A stretch of DNA of 64,000 nucleotides from Acinetobacter bereziniae LMG 1003 = CIP 70.12 (GCF_000368925.1 NZ_KB849756.1:2382416-2446415); one strand, 5' to 3'; positions 1-12,490 are shown, counted from the first letter of the stretch. The notes: generated from the sequence alone by a model not told the origin. Program-made: numbers and translations.

Positions 1-3256
<3,256 letters not shown>

Positions 3257-3296
3257 GTCGTACTGCTCCACTATAAATTTCGGTAACGAAAGCAAG

Positions 3297-3333
3297 AAAC
3301 GATATGTGTTCCACATTATCGTTTTTTGTTTTT
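3297..3333 (+). terminator. Intrinsic terminator after tpgA
   Basis: Inverted repeat AAACGAT-ATGTG with CACATTATCGTTT (one bulged base) and a TTC loop, followed by a T-rich run. It closes the adhesin-tpgA unit. Confidence 0.7.
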
Positions 3334-3339
3334 TGAGCA

Positions 3340-3851
3340 GGTGTTGATTAAAAAATCAAGAAGCTGATGAGATTGCAAAAATTTCCAATTGATTTAAAAC
3401 AATAAAGTACGCAAATGATGAAAAAACAGTTGTGTTAATGATTGGCTTGGGGTTTACCTTTCTGGCACAAGCATTTGATAAAAAAGTAATGATATTTCGA
3501 TTATCAATATTTGAGCTTCTATGAATAGAGACCTTTTATAAAATTAAATTTAGTGATTATTGTTAAATGATAAATATTATTTATTAAAAAATAAAAAATT
3601 ATTCATAGAAGTTTTGTGTCTAATCTGGCGTGTTAGCGTTATATTAAATATCAATATTCATTTATCTCTAAACCCTGTTGAAATATAAGTAAACATGTCT
3701 TGTTTAAAAAAAGATCATACTCAAGGTCATTGGTTCTACGTTAACTTATAGTATGATGTGTACATATTTCGACTGATTTATTGCTATATCAGTTTTATTT
3801 AGCCAGAGTGAATCTGATTCATTTCAAGCTCAAACAATGTTGGAAATACAA
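3340..3851. other. Long AT-rich intergenic region before ilvD
   Basis: About 510 bases without a supported gene. It presumably holds the ilvD promoter, but no convincing box was chosen. A short signal-peptide-like reading frame (3418-3524) that is out of frame with its ATG is described under findings. Nothing else is recognisable. Confidence 0.5.
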
Positions 3852-5681
3852 ATGCCTGACTATCGTTCAAAAACATCGACACATGGAAGAAATATGGCTG
3901 GTGCACGTGGCTTATGGCGTGCAACAGGAATGAAAGATGAAGATTTCGGTAAGCCGATTATTGCGGTAGTCAACTCATTTACCCAGTTTGTGCCTGGTCA
4001 TGTCCACCTTAAAGATTTAGGTCAACTGGTTGCGGAACAAATCCAAGCAGCTGGTGGTGTGGCAAAAGAATTTAATACCATTGCCGTGGATGATGGTATT
4101 GCAATGGGGCATGATGGCATGCTGTATTCATTGCCTTCACGTGATTTGATTGCAGACTCTGTCGAATATATGGTCAATGCACACTGCGCAGATGCCATGG
4201 TGTGTATTTCAAACTGTGACAAAATTACCCCAGGAATGTTAATGGCAGCGATGCGCTTAAACATTCCAGTGGTGTTTGTGTCGGGTGGGCCAATGGAAGC
4301 GGGTAAAGTTAAAATCCGTGGTACAGAACGTGCAATTGACTTAGTTGATGCGATGGTGGTTGCAGCCGATGATAATTTTACAGATGAAGAAGTAAAAGAA
4401 TACGAGCGTTCAGCATGTCCAACATGTGGTTCATGTTCTGGGATGTTCACAGCAAATTCGATGAACTGTTTGACAGAAGCATTGGGGTTGTCGTTACCAG
4501 GAAATGGTTCAACATTAGCAACGCATGCTAACCGTAAGAAACTATTCGAAAAAGCAGGTCAATTGGTTGTTGAATTGGCAAAACGCCATTATGAACAAGA
4601 TGATTACACGGTATTACCACGTTCGATCGCAACCAAAGCATCTTATGAAAATGCCATGACGCTCGATATTGCGATGGGTGGTTCAACCAATACCGTATTG
4701 CATTTATTGGCTGCTGCCAGTGAAGCAGGTGTTGACTTTACCATGGATGACATTGATCGTTTATCGCGTAAAGTGCCTGTTTTATGTAAAGTTGCTCCTG
4801 CAAAGCAGGATGTGCATATGGAAGATGTGCATCGTGCCGGTGGCATCATGTCCATTCTCGGTGAATTGGATCGTGCAGGTTTATTAGATACATCGGTACA
4901 CACTGTGCATGAGCACACCTTAAAAGATGCATTGGATAAATGGGATATTATTCGTACAGAAGACCCAGTGGTATATGAGTTCTTCCGCTCAGCGCCAGGT
5001 GGTGTTCCAACTCAAACTGCATTCTCACAAAATCGTTATTACCAGACTTTGGATGGCAATCGTGAAACAGGTGTGATTCGTAATGCTGAACATGCTTTCT
5101 CTAAAGATGGTGGCTTGGCAGTATTGTATGGCAACATTGCTGTAGATGGCTGTATTGTTAAAACAGCAGGTGTTGATGATTCAATTTTAAAATTTAATGG
5201 AACTGCACGAGTATTTGAAAGCCAAGATGCTGCAGTAGATTCAATTTTAGGACATGAAATTAAAGCTGGTGATGTGGTTGTGATCCGTTATGAAGGACCA
5301 CGTGGTGGACCGGGTATGCAGGAAATGCTTTATCCGACTAGTTATTTAAAATCAAAAGGCTTAGGTAAAGAATGTGCTTTACTGACAGATGGACGCTTCT
5401 CTGGAGGTTCTTCTGGCCTTTCAATTGGTCATGTATCACCTGAAGCTGCTGAAGGTGGTGTGATTGGATTGGTTGAAGATGGTGATTTGATTGAAATTGA
5501 TATTCCAAATCGTACCATCAATCTTGCTGTTGATGAGGCGACCTTAGCTGCAAGACGTAAGGTTCAGGACGAGAAAGGTTGGCAGCCTGCTGAACAACGT
5601 CCACGCAAGATTTCAAAAGCCTTGAAAGCTTATGCTATGCATACCACCAGCGCTTCAAAAGGCGCAGTACGTGAAATCTAG
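3852..5681 (+). CDS. ilvD: Dihydroxy-acid dehydratase
   Basis: IlvD dehydrates 2,3-dihydroxy-isovalerate and 2,3-dihydroxy-3-methylvalerate in valine, isoleucine and (via ketoisovalerate) leucine and pantothenate synthesis in the cytosol. It has 609 residues, the usual length for this family. The start at 3852 (MPDYRSKTSTHGRNMAG) aligns with the conserved N-terminus known from E. coli; an ATG 15 bases upstream adds five non-conserved residues. The Fe-S ligand cysteines are visible in NCDKITPG (C122) and ACPTCGSCSG (C195). It stands alone, away from other ilv genes, with its own terminator. No disruption is seen. Confidence 0.98.
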   Translation: MPDYRSKTSTHGRNMAGARGLWRATGMKDEDFGKPIIAVVNSFTQFVPGHVHLKDLGQLVAEQIQAAGGVAKEFNTIAVDDGIAMGHDGMLYSLPSRDLIADSVEYMVNAHCADAMVCISNCDKITPGMLMAAMRLNIPVVFVSGGPMEAGKVKIRGTERAIDLVDAMVVAADDNFTDEEVKEYERSACPTCGSCSGMFTANSMNCLTEALGLSLPGNGSTLATHANRKKLFEKAGQLVVELAKRHYEQDDYTVLPRSIATKASYENAMTLDIAMGGSTNTVLHLLAAASEAGVDFTMDDIDRLSRKVPVLCKVAPAKQDVHMEDVHRAGGIMSILGELDRAGLLDTSVHTVHEHTLKDALDKWDIIRTEDPVVYEFFRSAPGGVPTQTAFSQNRYYQTLDGNRETGVIRNAEHAFSKDGGLAVLYGNIAVDGCIVKTAGVDDSILKFNGTARVFESQDAAVDSILGHEIKAGDVVVIRYEGPRGGPGMQEMLYPTSYLKSKGLGKECALLTDGRFSGGSSGLSIGHVSPEAAEGGVIGLVEDGDLIEIDIPNRTINLAVDEATLAARRKVQDEKGWQPAEQRPRKISKALKAYAMHTTSASKGAVREI

Positions 5682-5713
5682 GCGCTAAAATAAAATAGAT
5701 CATTAGTTTAAGG

Positions 5714-5745
5714 TAAGAAGCATCCATAAATGGGTGCTTTTTTAT
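5714..5745 (+). terminator. Intrinsic terminator after ilvD
   Basis: Stem AAGCATCC (5718-5725) with GGGTGCTT (5732-5739), one T-G pair, loop ATAAAT, then a run of T. Confidence 0.8.
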
Positions 5746-5935
5746 TGAATTGACTTAATGGTTTAAATTTTATCAGGTTTTGGGATATTGATCATTCAGA
5801 ACCGAATTGTTATAAATTTGCTTATGACTGATCAGCATCAATTTTTTCAGCATCTTCATTGAATGAATGGTATGCTTGAGCGAGTTTCAGTCAGTTTTCT
5901 CTCATTTATTTAGTGCTTATTTTGAGGCCCTTCCC

Positions 5936-7291
5936 ATGTCACTGCTACGCCGTTGGTTTGATCCAATCCGATCGAGTTGGTTTTACCAAAAACCGGTTCG
6001 CCAAGAGGTGTTATCTACGGAACAAGGGCTGAGTATCTATCTGCGTTTAGATGATGTGTATAGTTATCTTGCGGTACAACAATTAACGCAATTGGATGAT
6101 ATTTTAGCTGATGATTTAAAACCCTTGAAGGTGATTATTTCCAATACATCGGCAGAACCCCCCAATGGGATGACGGTAGAAGAATGGCGCAATTATTGTT
6201 TAGAAGATGCCAAAATCTTAGCCAACCAACACCGTTTTAGTTATGATGATGAAAAACCAGAACAACCCTCTCCAGAAGCATTAAAACAAGCAGAAATCAT
6301 TCTGAGAAATACACCGCTTACAGGTCAGAACTTTCTTTATTTACTCGAAGACGTCTTTCATATGCTGTGGCAACAACAGTATGGAAAATTACGAACGTTG
6401 TTTGTTATGGCGAGTCAGCACCAAAAACCACAAAATTTTCCTGAACGCATTTTTAGTCATACTCCTATTTTAGAAAGCTATTTTGAATTTGGTGGGCGAA
6501 AGTATCATGCGGTGGATGATTTATTGCGTTTGACTCGCCGTCTAAAACAACAAAAATTATTGACGGGTAATCCGATTTTCTTAATCAATCACATCGAATG
6601 GCGTGAGCATTTGATGAGTGATGCAGAAGAGCTTGCTGAAATCCAGTCCATGCATCCAGAACTCGATTTATATATTGCTTTAGAAGACCCAATCAGCTGG
6701 TTATTGCTGGCTTATATTAAAGAAGAACTTGCTAATTATTATAATATTCAATTGAATTTGTATCCGTTGAGCTATCACGGTCGAGATGCTTTTGACTGGA
6801 GTTTGGCAACACGTCTTTCCAAGCGTTCTGAAGTGAAATTTACACCATTTTGTCGTCCAACGGCTGAAAGCACTTTAAATATGGCACGGCTATATTACAG
6901 TGTGCCCGAAGAACAGCGCATAGATGTCATGTATGACATATTGCAAGCTGTGTGGACCAAAGGGCGTGATTTGTCCTTTAAACCTCACTTGCAGCAAATC
7001 CAGCAAGACTTAGCAATCGAAAACTTAACAGAGATTGACGTTGAAGCTTTATTAAAAGTGAATGATCAGCAATGCGCTGAAAAGCATCAGCCCGATTTTC
7101 CAGTTTTAGAATTGCGTATTGAAGGAAAGCGTTACGTATTTAATAGTCTATATCGCGTTTGGATGATTGAAAGTATTTTTAGTAATGTGTTAGAACATAA
7201 ATATAAAACTGAAAATGCGTTAGAACGAGCTCAACACATGAGCGAAGCACAGGATGTAGAAAAAACCAATGATCAAAAAAGAGAAGTGTGA
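5936..7291 (+). CDS. Uncharacterised two-domain protein, possibly DsbA/HCCA-isomerase-like
   Basis: The protein has 451 residues. The start at 5936 (MSLLRRWFDPIRSSW) has a GAGG site nine bases upstream; a GTG at 5867 would add 23 unremarkable residues. Two segments look alike in pattern: IYLRLDDVYSYLAVQQL near residue 31 and LYIALEDPISWLLLAYIKEE near residue 240. This resembles the strand-then-helix start of thioredoxin-fold DsbA or 2-hydroxychromene-2-carboxylate isomerase domains. No CxxC motif is present, so thiol oxidoreductase activity is not expected. There is no signal peptide, which suggests a cytosolic protein. Its 3' end overlaps the chorismate mutase gene by 23 bases, implying co-transcription. 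The fold assignment is tentative. Confidence 0.55.
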   Translation: MSLLRRWFDPIRSSWFYQKPVRQEVLSTEQGLSIYLRLDDVYSYLAVQQLTQLDDILADDLKPLKVIISNTSAEPPNGMTVEEWRNYCLEDAKILANQHRFSYDDEKPEQPSPEALKQAEIILRNTPLTGQNFLYLLEDVFHMLWQQQYGKLRTLFVMASQHQKPQNFPERIFSHTPILESYFEFGGRKYHAVDDLLRLTRRLKQQKLLTGNPIFLINHIEWREHLMSDAEELAEIQSMHPELDLYIALEDPISWLLLAYIKEELANYYNIQLNLYPLSYHGRDAFDWSLATRLSKRSEVKFTPFCRPTAESTLNMARLYYSVPEEQRIDVMYDILQAVWTKGRDLSFKPHLQQIQQDLAIENLTEIDVEALLKVNDQQCAEKHQPDFPVLELRIEGKRYVFNSLYRVWMIESIFSNVLEHKYKTENALERAQHMSEAQDVEKTNDQKREV

Positions 7292-7559
7292 ATCTTTAGA
7301 ACAAGTCCGTGATCGAATTGATCACTTGGATCAAGAATTGATTGAATTAATTGCAGCACGCCAATATTATGTGGATCAAGCGGTTCGATTTAAACGTACA
7401 GCGGAAGATGTACAGTCACCAGAACGTGTACAGCAGGTGATTAATAAAGTACGTCAAAAAGCCATTGATGTTGGAACGAATCCTGATTTGATCGAAATGC
7501 TTTATCGGGAAATGATTCAGCATTTTATTCAGCGAGAATTAAAAGAAATTCGCCCATAA
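7269..7559 (+). CDS. Chorismate mutase, AroQ class (PchB-like)
   Basis: A 96-residue all-helical AroQ-type enzyme that converts chorismate to prephenate. PchB-type relatives also split isochorismate to salicylate and pyruvate. Compared from memory with PchB, R14 (EQVRDRID), R31 (AARQYYV) and K42 (VRFKRT) fall at the active-site positions, while E90 replaces the glutamine of PchB. It overlaps the preceding gene by 23 bases and is probably translationally coupled. No salicylate or siderophore synthesis genes are adjacent, so plain chorismate mutase activity is the likelier role. Confidence 0.8.
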   Translation: MIKKEKCESLEQVRDRIDHLDQELIELIAARQYYVDQAVRFKRTAEDVQSPERVQQVINKVRQKAIDVGTNPDLIEMLYREMIQHFIQRELKEIRP

Positions 7560-7615
7560 TTGTGCAAGAATTTTAAGTTTTATATTTCATCATTTATTTT
7601 ACTTTAGAGAACGGT

Positions 7616-7993
7616 ATGAAAAAAATTATTTTAATCTGCATAACAACAATGTTGAGTCAGTATGCACTTGCGGAAAATTGGAAATTAATTATTAAAGATC
7701 CAGATGGAAGCTTTTATTTAGATACGGATCGCCTGGTGAAAAAAGGCAAAACAGTCGATTATTGGGCAAAGTTTGTTGCTGATGCCGATAATGAAGAACT
7801 CGAAATGAAAAAAGGTGACTATACTTTATCGCATAATTTAGACCATTGTGTAGAGCGCACGACCAGCATTAGTTTAGTCGAAGATTACTTAAAAAATGGT
7901 GAATTGATTAACCGAGATGATCAAGCTTCTGATCCTAGCACGGTGGATGATGATGAAATCAATTTGGCTTTCTTTCAATCAGTCTGTAAATAA
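7616..7993 (+). CDS. Small secreted protein, surface-adhesin-E-like
   Basis: A 125-residue protein with a signal peptide (MKKIILICITTMLSQYALA, cleavage before ENW). The mature part begins NWKLIIKDPDGSFYLDTDRL, the pattern of the surface-adhesin E (Adhesin_E) family, and has two cysteines (DHCVERTT and the terminal SVCK) that may form a disulfide. A GAGAA ribosome site precedes the start. It follows the chorismate mutase by 56 bases and ends in a strong terminator. The name reflects the family; adhesion has not been shown for this protein. Confidence 0.7.
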   Translation: MKKIILICITTMLSQYALAENWKLIIKDPDGSFYLDTDRLVKKGKTVDYWAKFVADADNEELEMKKGDYTLSHNLDHCVERTTSISLVEDYLKNGELINRDDQASDPSTVDDDEINLAFFQSVCK

Positions 7994-8038
7994 TCATAGA
8001 AAATCTAGATTCATTTTAACTTTTCAGTATATTTGAAA

Positions 8039-8068
8039 AAAATCCCTTTTTTAAAAAGGGATTTTTTT
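8039..8068. terminator. Bidirectional intrinsic terminator
   Basis: AATCCCTTTT pairs with AAAAGGGATT across a short loop, with a T run on the + strand and A residues before the stem that give a T run on the - strand. It separates the convergent adhesin-E-like and glutamine-synthetase-like genes. Confidence 0.85.
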
Positions 8069-8129
8069 ATGAATCAATATCCAAAAAATTAATGGATCTA
8101 AGCAAGGCAATATTCTTTAGAGTGTGTAA

Positions 8130-9509
8130 TTAAATTCCCCAATCTAGCTCTGTTTGGGTAATTTTATTGATCACGGTTTGATATTCAAATCTTTTACATG
8201 CACACCACAACTGCATGAACTCTGTACCAAAATATTGTTTAAAAACAGCATTTTTTTCGAACAACTGCAATGCTTCAAGCTGATGGGTTGGTAAGAAATG
8301 TGGTGTATCGATGCCCTGCAATTGTGGGCTAGGTTTGGGTAAGTCGAGTGGGGTATGTAGCCCATGGAGTATACCGACCAATAGGGTTGCGACACAAAGA
8401 TATGGATTGACATCTGCCCCTGCAACACGATATTCAAGCCGTTGATTGTCTTGATCTGCACAGGGGATGCGAATGGCAACATTACGATTATTCAATCCCC
8501 AATTGGCTTGTAGCGGTACATGATGCCCAAATTGGAATCTTCGAAAGGAATTGACATTGGGTGCCAAAATCGCCATGGATGCAGGCATCAAACCAATTAA
8601 ACCTGCAATGACTTTTTGCATGATCAGGTTCGGTTTTTTAGCTGCATCTAATTGAAAAATATTTTCTTGCCATTGGTTGAGTAGACTCATATGAAAGTGC
8701 ATACCACTGCCTGCTTTGGACATATTCGGTTTTGCCATAAAACTGGCTTGCAAATGGTGCTCTACAGCAATTTGTCGAATCATGCGTTTAATTGCCATGA
8801 TGTCATCACAGAGTTTTAAAATATTGTGGCTATGCTGAATATTCAGTTCAAATTGTCCAGAAGCACTTTCAGCCACAATTGCAGTGAGCTCGATATTTTG
8901 GCGCTTTGCTTCAAGCTCAATGTGTTGAAGAATACGATGAAAATCATGTGGTGTATCTACATCGAAACATTGGGTCTGATGGGCTTGATTATCTTGTTGT
9001 TGATTTGATAAATAAAACTCGATTTCACCTGCCATGACAGGAAAGTAATGCATTTGGTGCAGTGTAGTTAAGATTTTTTTGAGTAGATTACGCGGTTCTA
9101 ACATACAGTCTGAGCCATCATCCGACTGCATACTTAATAACAGTTGAGCATGTTGGGTGGGCTGATCTGCACAAGGTTTTAAACTGCCTAAAACGGGCAT
9201 ACATAAGCGGTCAGGCTCTCCGATATATTTGCCTAAACCGCTTTCTTCCACCACCTGACCATTTAAATTCATTGCATAAATCGACAATGGGAAATAACAA
9301 CCTTTGTACAGTGAGTGAAGTGCATTCACCTCAATACGTTTCCCACGAATATGCCCATTCAAGTCATGTAAGCAAATATCAATAAAACGTGTTTCTGGAT
9401 AATTTTCTAAGTATCGTTGCGTTTCGAGATAAAAATCATTGTTGTCCTGATGCTCACATAATAATGCTGTGGGGAAAATTTTTGTAGAACTGGCAATCGG
9501 CATATTCAT
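8130..9509 (-). CDS. Glutamine-synthetase-family ligase (gamma-glutamylpolyamine synthetase-like)
   Basis: Probably ligates glutamate to an amine, as PuuA-type enzymes do with putrescine, using ATP. Motifs visible are GEIEFYL (metal-binding Glu), MAKPNMSKAGSGMHFHMSL (ammonia/metal loop), NSFRRF, NRNVAIRIP and LEYRVAGADVNPYL. The start at 9509 gives 459 residues, typical of the PuuA group. The frame stays open to an ATG at 9611, but those extra 34 residues look non-conserved. It is divergent from a TauE/SafE permease, and a perfect 16-bp hairpin lies about 104 bases upstream. No other polyamine-catabolism genes are in the window, so the substrate is open. Confidence 0.85.
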   Translation of the reverse strand: MNMPIASSTKIFPTALLCEHQDNNDFYLETQRYLENYPETRFIDICLHDLNGHIRGKRIEVNALHSLYKGCYFPLSIYAMNLNGQVVEESGLGKYIGEPDRLCMPVLGSLKPCADQPTQHAQLLLSMQSDDGSDCMLEPRNLLKKILTTLHQMHYFPVMAGEIEFYLSNQQQDNQAHQTQCFDVDTPHDFHRILQHIELEAKRQNIELTAIVAESASGQFELNIQHSHNILKLCDDIMAIKRMIRQIAVEHHLQASFMAKPNMSKAGSGMHFHMSLLNQWQENIFQLDAAKKPNLIMQKVIAGLIGLMPASMAILAPNVNSFRRFQFGHHVPLQANWGLNNRNVAIRIPCADQDNQRLEYRVAGADVNPYLCVATLLVGILHGLHTPLDLPKPSPQLQGIDTPHFLPTHQLEALQLFEKNAVFKQYFGTEFMQLWCACKRFEYQTVINKITQTELDWGI

Positions 9510-9612
9510 GGTCAATACATCCAAAATGGGATGGAAAAAGTATAGAAAGCTTGGGTTGAGCAGTAACGTAAAATGATCGTAAATTCTTTGTCTGAGAAAA
9601 AGTCTGTCCATG

Positions 9613-9649
9613 AGGATAGAGCCTCAATATTTAATTGAGGCTCTATCCT
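9613..9649. repeat. Perfect 16-bp inverted repeat upstream of the GS-like gene
   Basis: AGGATAGAGCCTCAAT (9613-9628) is perfectly repeated inverted at 9634-9649 around a 5-base loop. No T run follows on either strand, so it is not a standard intrinsic terminator. It lies in the divergent promoter region between the GS-like and permease genes. Confidence 0.85.
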
Positions 9650-9716
9650 AAAAACAGTGATATTTCAAATCCACAGATTGGCGTAGCATGACCTCAGCAT
9701 AGAGAGGTAAAGCGAC

Positions 9717-10460
9717 ATGATGGGATTTGTCATAGGTGTGTTTGCAATTGCAGGGATGATTAAGGGAACGATTGGGCTAGGTTTACCTGCGGTATCGATG
9801 GGTTTATTGAGTTTAGTCATCAGCCCATTCCAAGCTGCGACACTGCTGATTATTCCTTCAATGGTCACCAATTTTTGGCAATTATTTGCTGAGGGCAATG
9901 TGTGGCGGTTGGTGTGTCGTTTTTATCCATTGCTATTGGGAATCATTGTTGGTTCAATCTGGAGCATTTTCCCGACCTTAGGGCATTCTCATGGCAGCTT
10001 TCATAGTGAGGCACTGTTAGGCGCAATGTTGGCTTTGTATGGGCTTTACGGCTTATTTGCCAAGCGAATGCCAAATCTTGCTCCACATGAAAAATGGCTT
10101 TCTCCAATCATTGGATATTTAGGCGGTGCTTTGACTGTTGCAACAGGTGTTGTAGTGATTCCAGTTGTACCTTATTTGCAATCTTTGCATTTAAAGCGTG
10201 ATGATTTGGTACAGTCTTTAGGTTTAGCTTTTACTGTTTCAACAATATGCCTTGCCGTTTTTTTACATCAGAATCCTGTTGAAGATACCCCGATTGACTA
10301 TAAATTATCACTGATTGCGTTGATTCCATCATTGCTTGGCATGTGGGTGGGGACAAAAATTCGTCATCGAATTCCAGAGCAAAAATTCCGTAAAGTTTTC
10401 TTTTGTGGTTTGGTGATTTTTGGGTTGTATTCTGTATTACATCAATTTGGCGTGCTGTAA
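9717..10460 (+). CDS. TauE/SafE (TSUP) family membrane permease
   Basis: A 247-residue integral membrane protein. The N-terminal glycine-rich helix (GMIKGTIGLGLPAVSMGLL) and the second-half repeat (IIGYLGGALTVATGVVVIPV) are the two pseudo-repeats typical of the TSUP family, which exports sulfite, sulfoacetate or other organosulfur anions. An AGAGAGG ribosome site lies just upstream. It is divergent from the glutamine-synthetase-like gene and convergent with a LysR gene 55 bases away, and could be controlled by it. The substrate is unknown. Confidence 0.85.
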   Translation: MMGFVIGVFAIAGMIKGTIGLGLPAVSMGLLSLVISPFQAATLLIIPSMVTNFWQLFAEGNVWRLVCRFYPLLLGIIVGSIWSIFPTLGHSHGSFHSEALLGAMLALYGLYGLFAKRMPNLAPHEKWLSPIIGYLGGALTVATGVVVIPVVPYLQSLHLKRDDLVQSLGLAFTVSTICLAVFLHQNPVEDTPIDYKLSLIALIPSLLGMWVGTKIRHRIPEQKFRKVFFCGLVIFGLYSVLHQFGVL

Positions 10461-10514
10461 GTGTCTTTTCCAATGACTTTTTGAGCTGCCGAGCTCAACA
10501 TGCACTCGTTCAAT

Positions 10515-11444
10515 TTAAGGCTGAGGCATCTCATCCAAAATCAGTTTAGTTTTTTGTGAAATTAAAAATTGCACAAAATGTTGGTAAGCTGTAGGAAGCT
10601 CATCAAAATTTTGTGCAGCCAATTGCAATTGGCGCTTTGCCCATTCGCCCACCAATTCGATTTGATGAAATGGATAATGCTGGTTTAACCGGATTGCAGC
10701 ACGCTTTGGCATAATTGCAATTCCAACGCCGTTGGCAACTACCTGAGCAATTGCGGCAAAATTTGGTAATCTTAATCGATACTGAATGGCACAATTGAGT
10801 AATTTTGCTTGATTTTCAATAGATTGTTGTAGTGAATGATATTGCATTAGACCTACGAATGGATAATGCATCGCATCGATTAATTTTAATTGCTGCTGTT
10901 GCCCAAGCTCATGATTGGCTGGACAAATCAGCACCAATGGATCATCTGAAAATTCAAGTGTTTGCAACTGATGGTGATTAAAAAAGCTGGAAATTAAGCC
11001 CAATTTCGCATTACCTTTTTCAATCGTCTGGATAATTTCATTGCTTTCTGCTTCTCTTAGATCAATCTGGATCTGTGGATTTTCAACTAAATATTGAGGT
11101 AACAGTAGCGGTAAATATTCACTTTGCGCAGACGAATTACACCATAAGGTCATATGGTTACTGAGCCCCTGTGTATAGGGTGACATGGCTTGTTCAAGCT
11201 GTTTAGCTTGTTGGATCAACCTTAAAGCTTGCTCTGCAAAAGTTTGTCCTGCAATAGTCAGTTTGACACCTGAGGCATGGCGAGTAAAAAGGCGAGTTGT
11301 ATAGTGTTGTTCAAGTTTTTTAATGCGTTCACTTGCTGCTTGCAATGAAATAGACGAGCGTTCAGCACCTTTGGTTAGGCTTCCTGTGTCCACGATATTG
11401 ATAAAAAGTTGCAAATCGAAGAAGTCTAGGCGCATGCGAATCAT
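10515..11444 (-). CDS. LysR-family transcriptional regulator
   Basis: 309 residues. The N-terminal winged helix-turn-helix is visible (FINIVDTGSLTKGAERSSIS...LQAASERIKKLEQ), followed by a periplasmic-binding-protein-like effector domain with PLVLICPANHELG and NGVGIAIMPKRAA. Two nearby ATG codons (11444 and 11435) are possible starts. It is convergent with the TSUP permease; regulation of that gene is a guess from proximity. The effector is not predictable. Confidence 0.9.
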   Translation of the reverse strand: MIRMRLDFFDLQLFINIVDTGSLTKGAERSSISLQAASERIKKLEQHYTTRLFTRHASGVKLTIAGQTFAEQALRLIQQAKQLEQAMSPYTQGLSNHMTLWCNSSAQSEYLPLLLPQYLVENPQIQIDLREAESNEIIQTIEKGNAKLGLISSFFNHHQLQTLEFSDDPLVLICPANHELGQQQQLKLIDAMHYPFVGLMQYHSLQQSIENQAKLLNCAIQYRLRLPNFAAIAQVVANGVGIAIMPKRAAIRLNQHYPFHQIELVGEWAKRQLQLAAQNFDELPTAYQHFVQFLISQKTKLILDEMPQP

Positions 11445-11748
11445 GAAAGGCTGAAATAAGATGAAAGTATAGCTGAATCATCATACAAATATACGCTATC
11501 GTAGCGATTGTTTCTGGAATCAATCAGGCGAGATTTCAATTGAAACAATGATAGCGTGATCACGATCGTATTGGATGAGAGTGACGAGATATTTTAAATG
11601 ATTGTCATGGTGAATACAGGTGCTTTAAGACTTCCAATGAATCATATTGATCATTATTTTATTTGCTCTGTCCTCGCCCAAAACGCAATCCATTGATGAA
11701 ATATCAACAGATCTTAGAATAGATAAAAAATCTTTGAGAGCAAAAACA
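11445..11748. other. Intergenic region between divergent LysR and racemase genes
   Basis: About 300 bases without a gene. It must hold the LysR and racemase promoters. Scattered short dyads containing ATCGT are present, but nothing convincing enough to call an operator. Confidence 0.4.
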
Positions 11749-12438
11749 GTGAAAACGATTGGTTTATTGGGTGGAATGAGTTGGGAGTCTACAGATTTAT
11801 ACTACCAACAGTTGAATAAAAGCGTGCAACAAAAATTAGGAAAATTACACTCTGCGAAAGTCGTTTTAATCAGTGTTGATTTTGCTGAAATCGAAATATT
11901 ACAGCGTCAAGGCTTATGGGAGGATGCAGGAATATATTTAAAAGAGAAGGCCGTTCAGTTGGAGCAAGCAGGGGCAGAGGGCATTTTACTGTGTACCAAT
12001 ACCATGCATAAAGTTGCGTCCTATATTGAGCACTCGATTTCTATTCCTTTCATTCACATTGCGGATGCGACAGCGAAAGAAATTTTAAATCAGAACATTC
12101 GCAAAGTCGGTTTGTTAGGTACTCGATTTACCATGGAACAAGATTTCTATAAGCAGCGGTTGGAACAGCAAGGCATCAATGTACTCATACCTCACCAAGC
12201 GCATCGAAAGATTGTTCACGATATTATTTATGATGAATTGTGTTTAGGCGTGATTAATGAACTATCTCGTCAGAAATATATCCAAATTGTTGAGCAACTC
12301 ATATTAGAGGGTGCAGAAGGAATTATTTTGGGGTGTACAGAAATTTGTATGCTAATTGGAGACACTCCGTTTTCTGTTCCACTATTTGATACAACATCGA
12401 TCCATACACAAGCTGCTGTGGATTTTGCTTTGTCGTGA
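11749..12438 (+). CDS. Aspartate/glutamate racemase family protein
   Basis: Cofactor-independent racemases of this family use two cysteines to invert the alpha carbon of an amino acid. Both are visible: LLCTNTMHK and ILGCTEICML. The GTG at 11749 is chosen as start because it gives the conserved opening KTIGLLGGMSWEST and has a GAGAG site seven bases away; this yields 229 residues. An in-frame ATG at 11647 would add 34 residues not expected in the family. Closest to the YgeA/RacX group. Which amino acid is used cannot be told. Confidence 0.88.
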   Translation: MKTIGLLGGMSWESTDLYYQQLNKSVQQKLGKLHSAKVVLISVDFAEIEILQRQGLWEDAGIYLKEKAVQLEQAGAEGILLCTNTMHKVASYIEHSISIPFIHIADATAKEILNQNIRKVGLLGTRFTMEQDFYKQRLEQQGINVLIPHQAHRKIVHDIIYDELCLGVINELSRQKYIQIVEQLILEGAEGIILGCTEICMLIGDTPFSVPLFDTTSIHTQAAVDFALS

Positions 12439-12465
12439 GCTTTTAAAACGCAGTATGGGTATCAA

Positions 12466-12490
12466 TAAAAAAGCTCCAGATGGAGCTTTA
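12466..12490. terminator. Intrinsic terminator, mainly for fkpB
   Basis: AAAGCTCCA pairs with TGGAGCTTT. On the - strand the stem is followed by six T, so it best ends the ribF-ileS-lspA-fkpB direction; it may also stop the racemase transcript. Confidence 0.8.

Noticed and set aside
10481..10498. TTGAGCT/AGCTCAA stem between the TSUP permease and LysR genes
   Set aside because: Short 7-bp stem with no T run on either strand, so not called a terminator.
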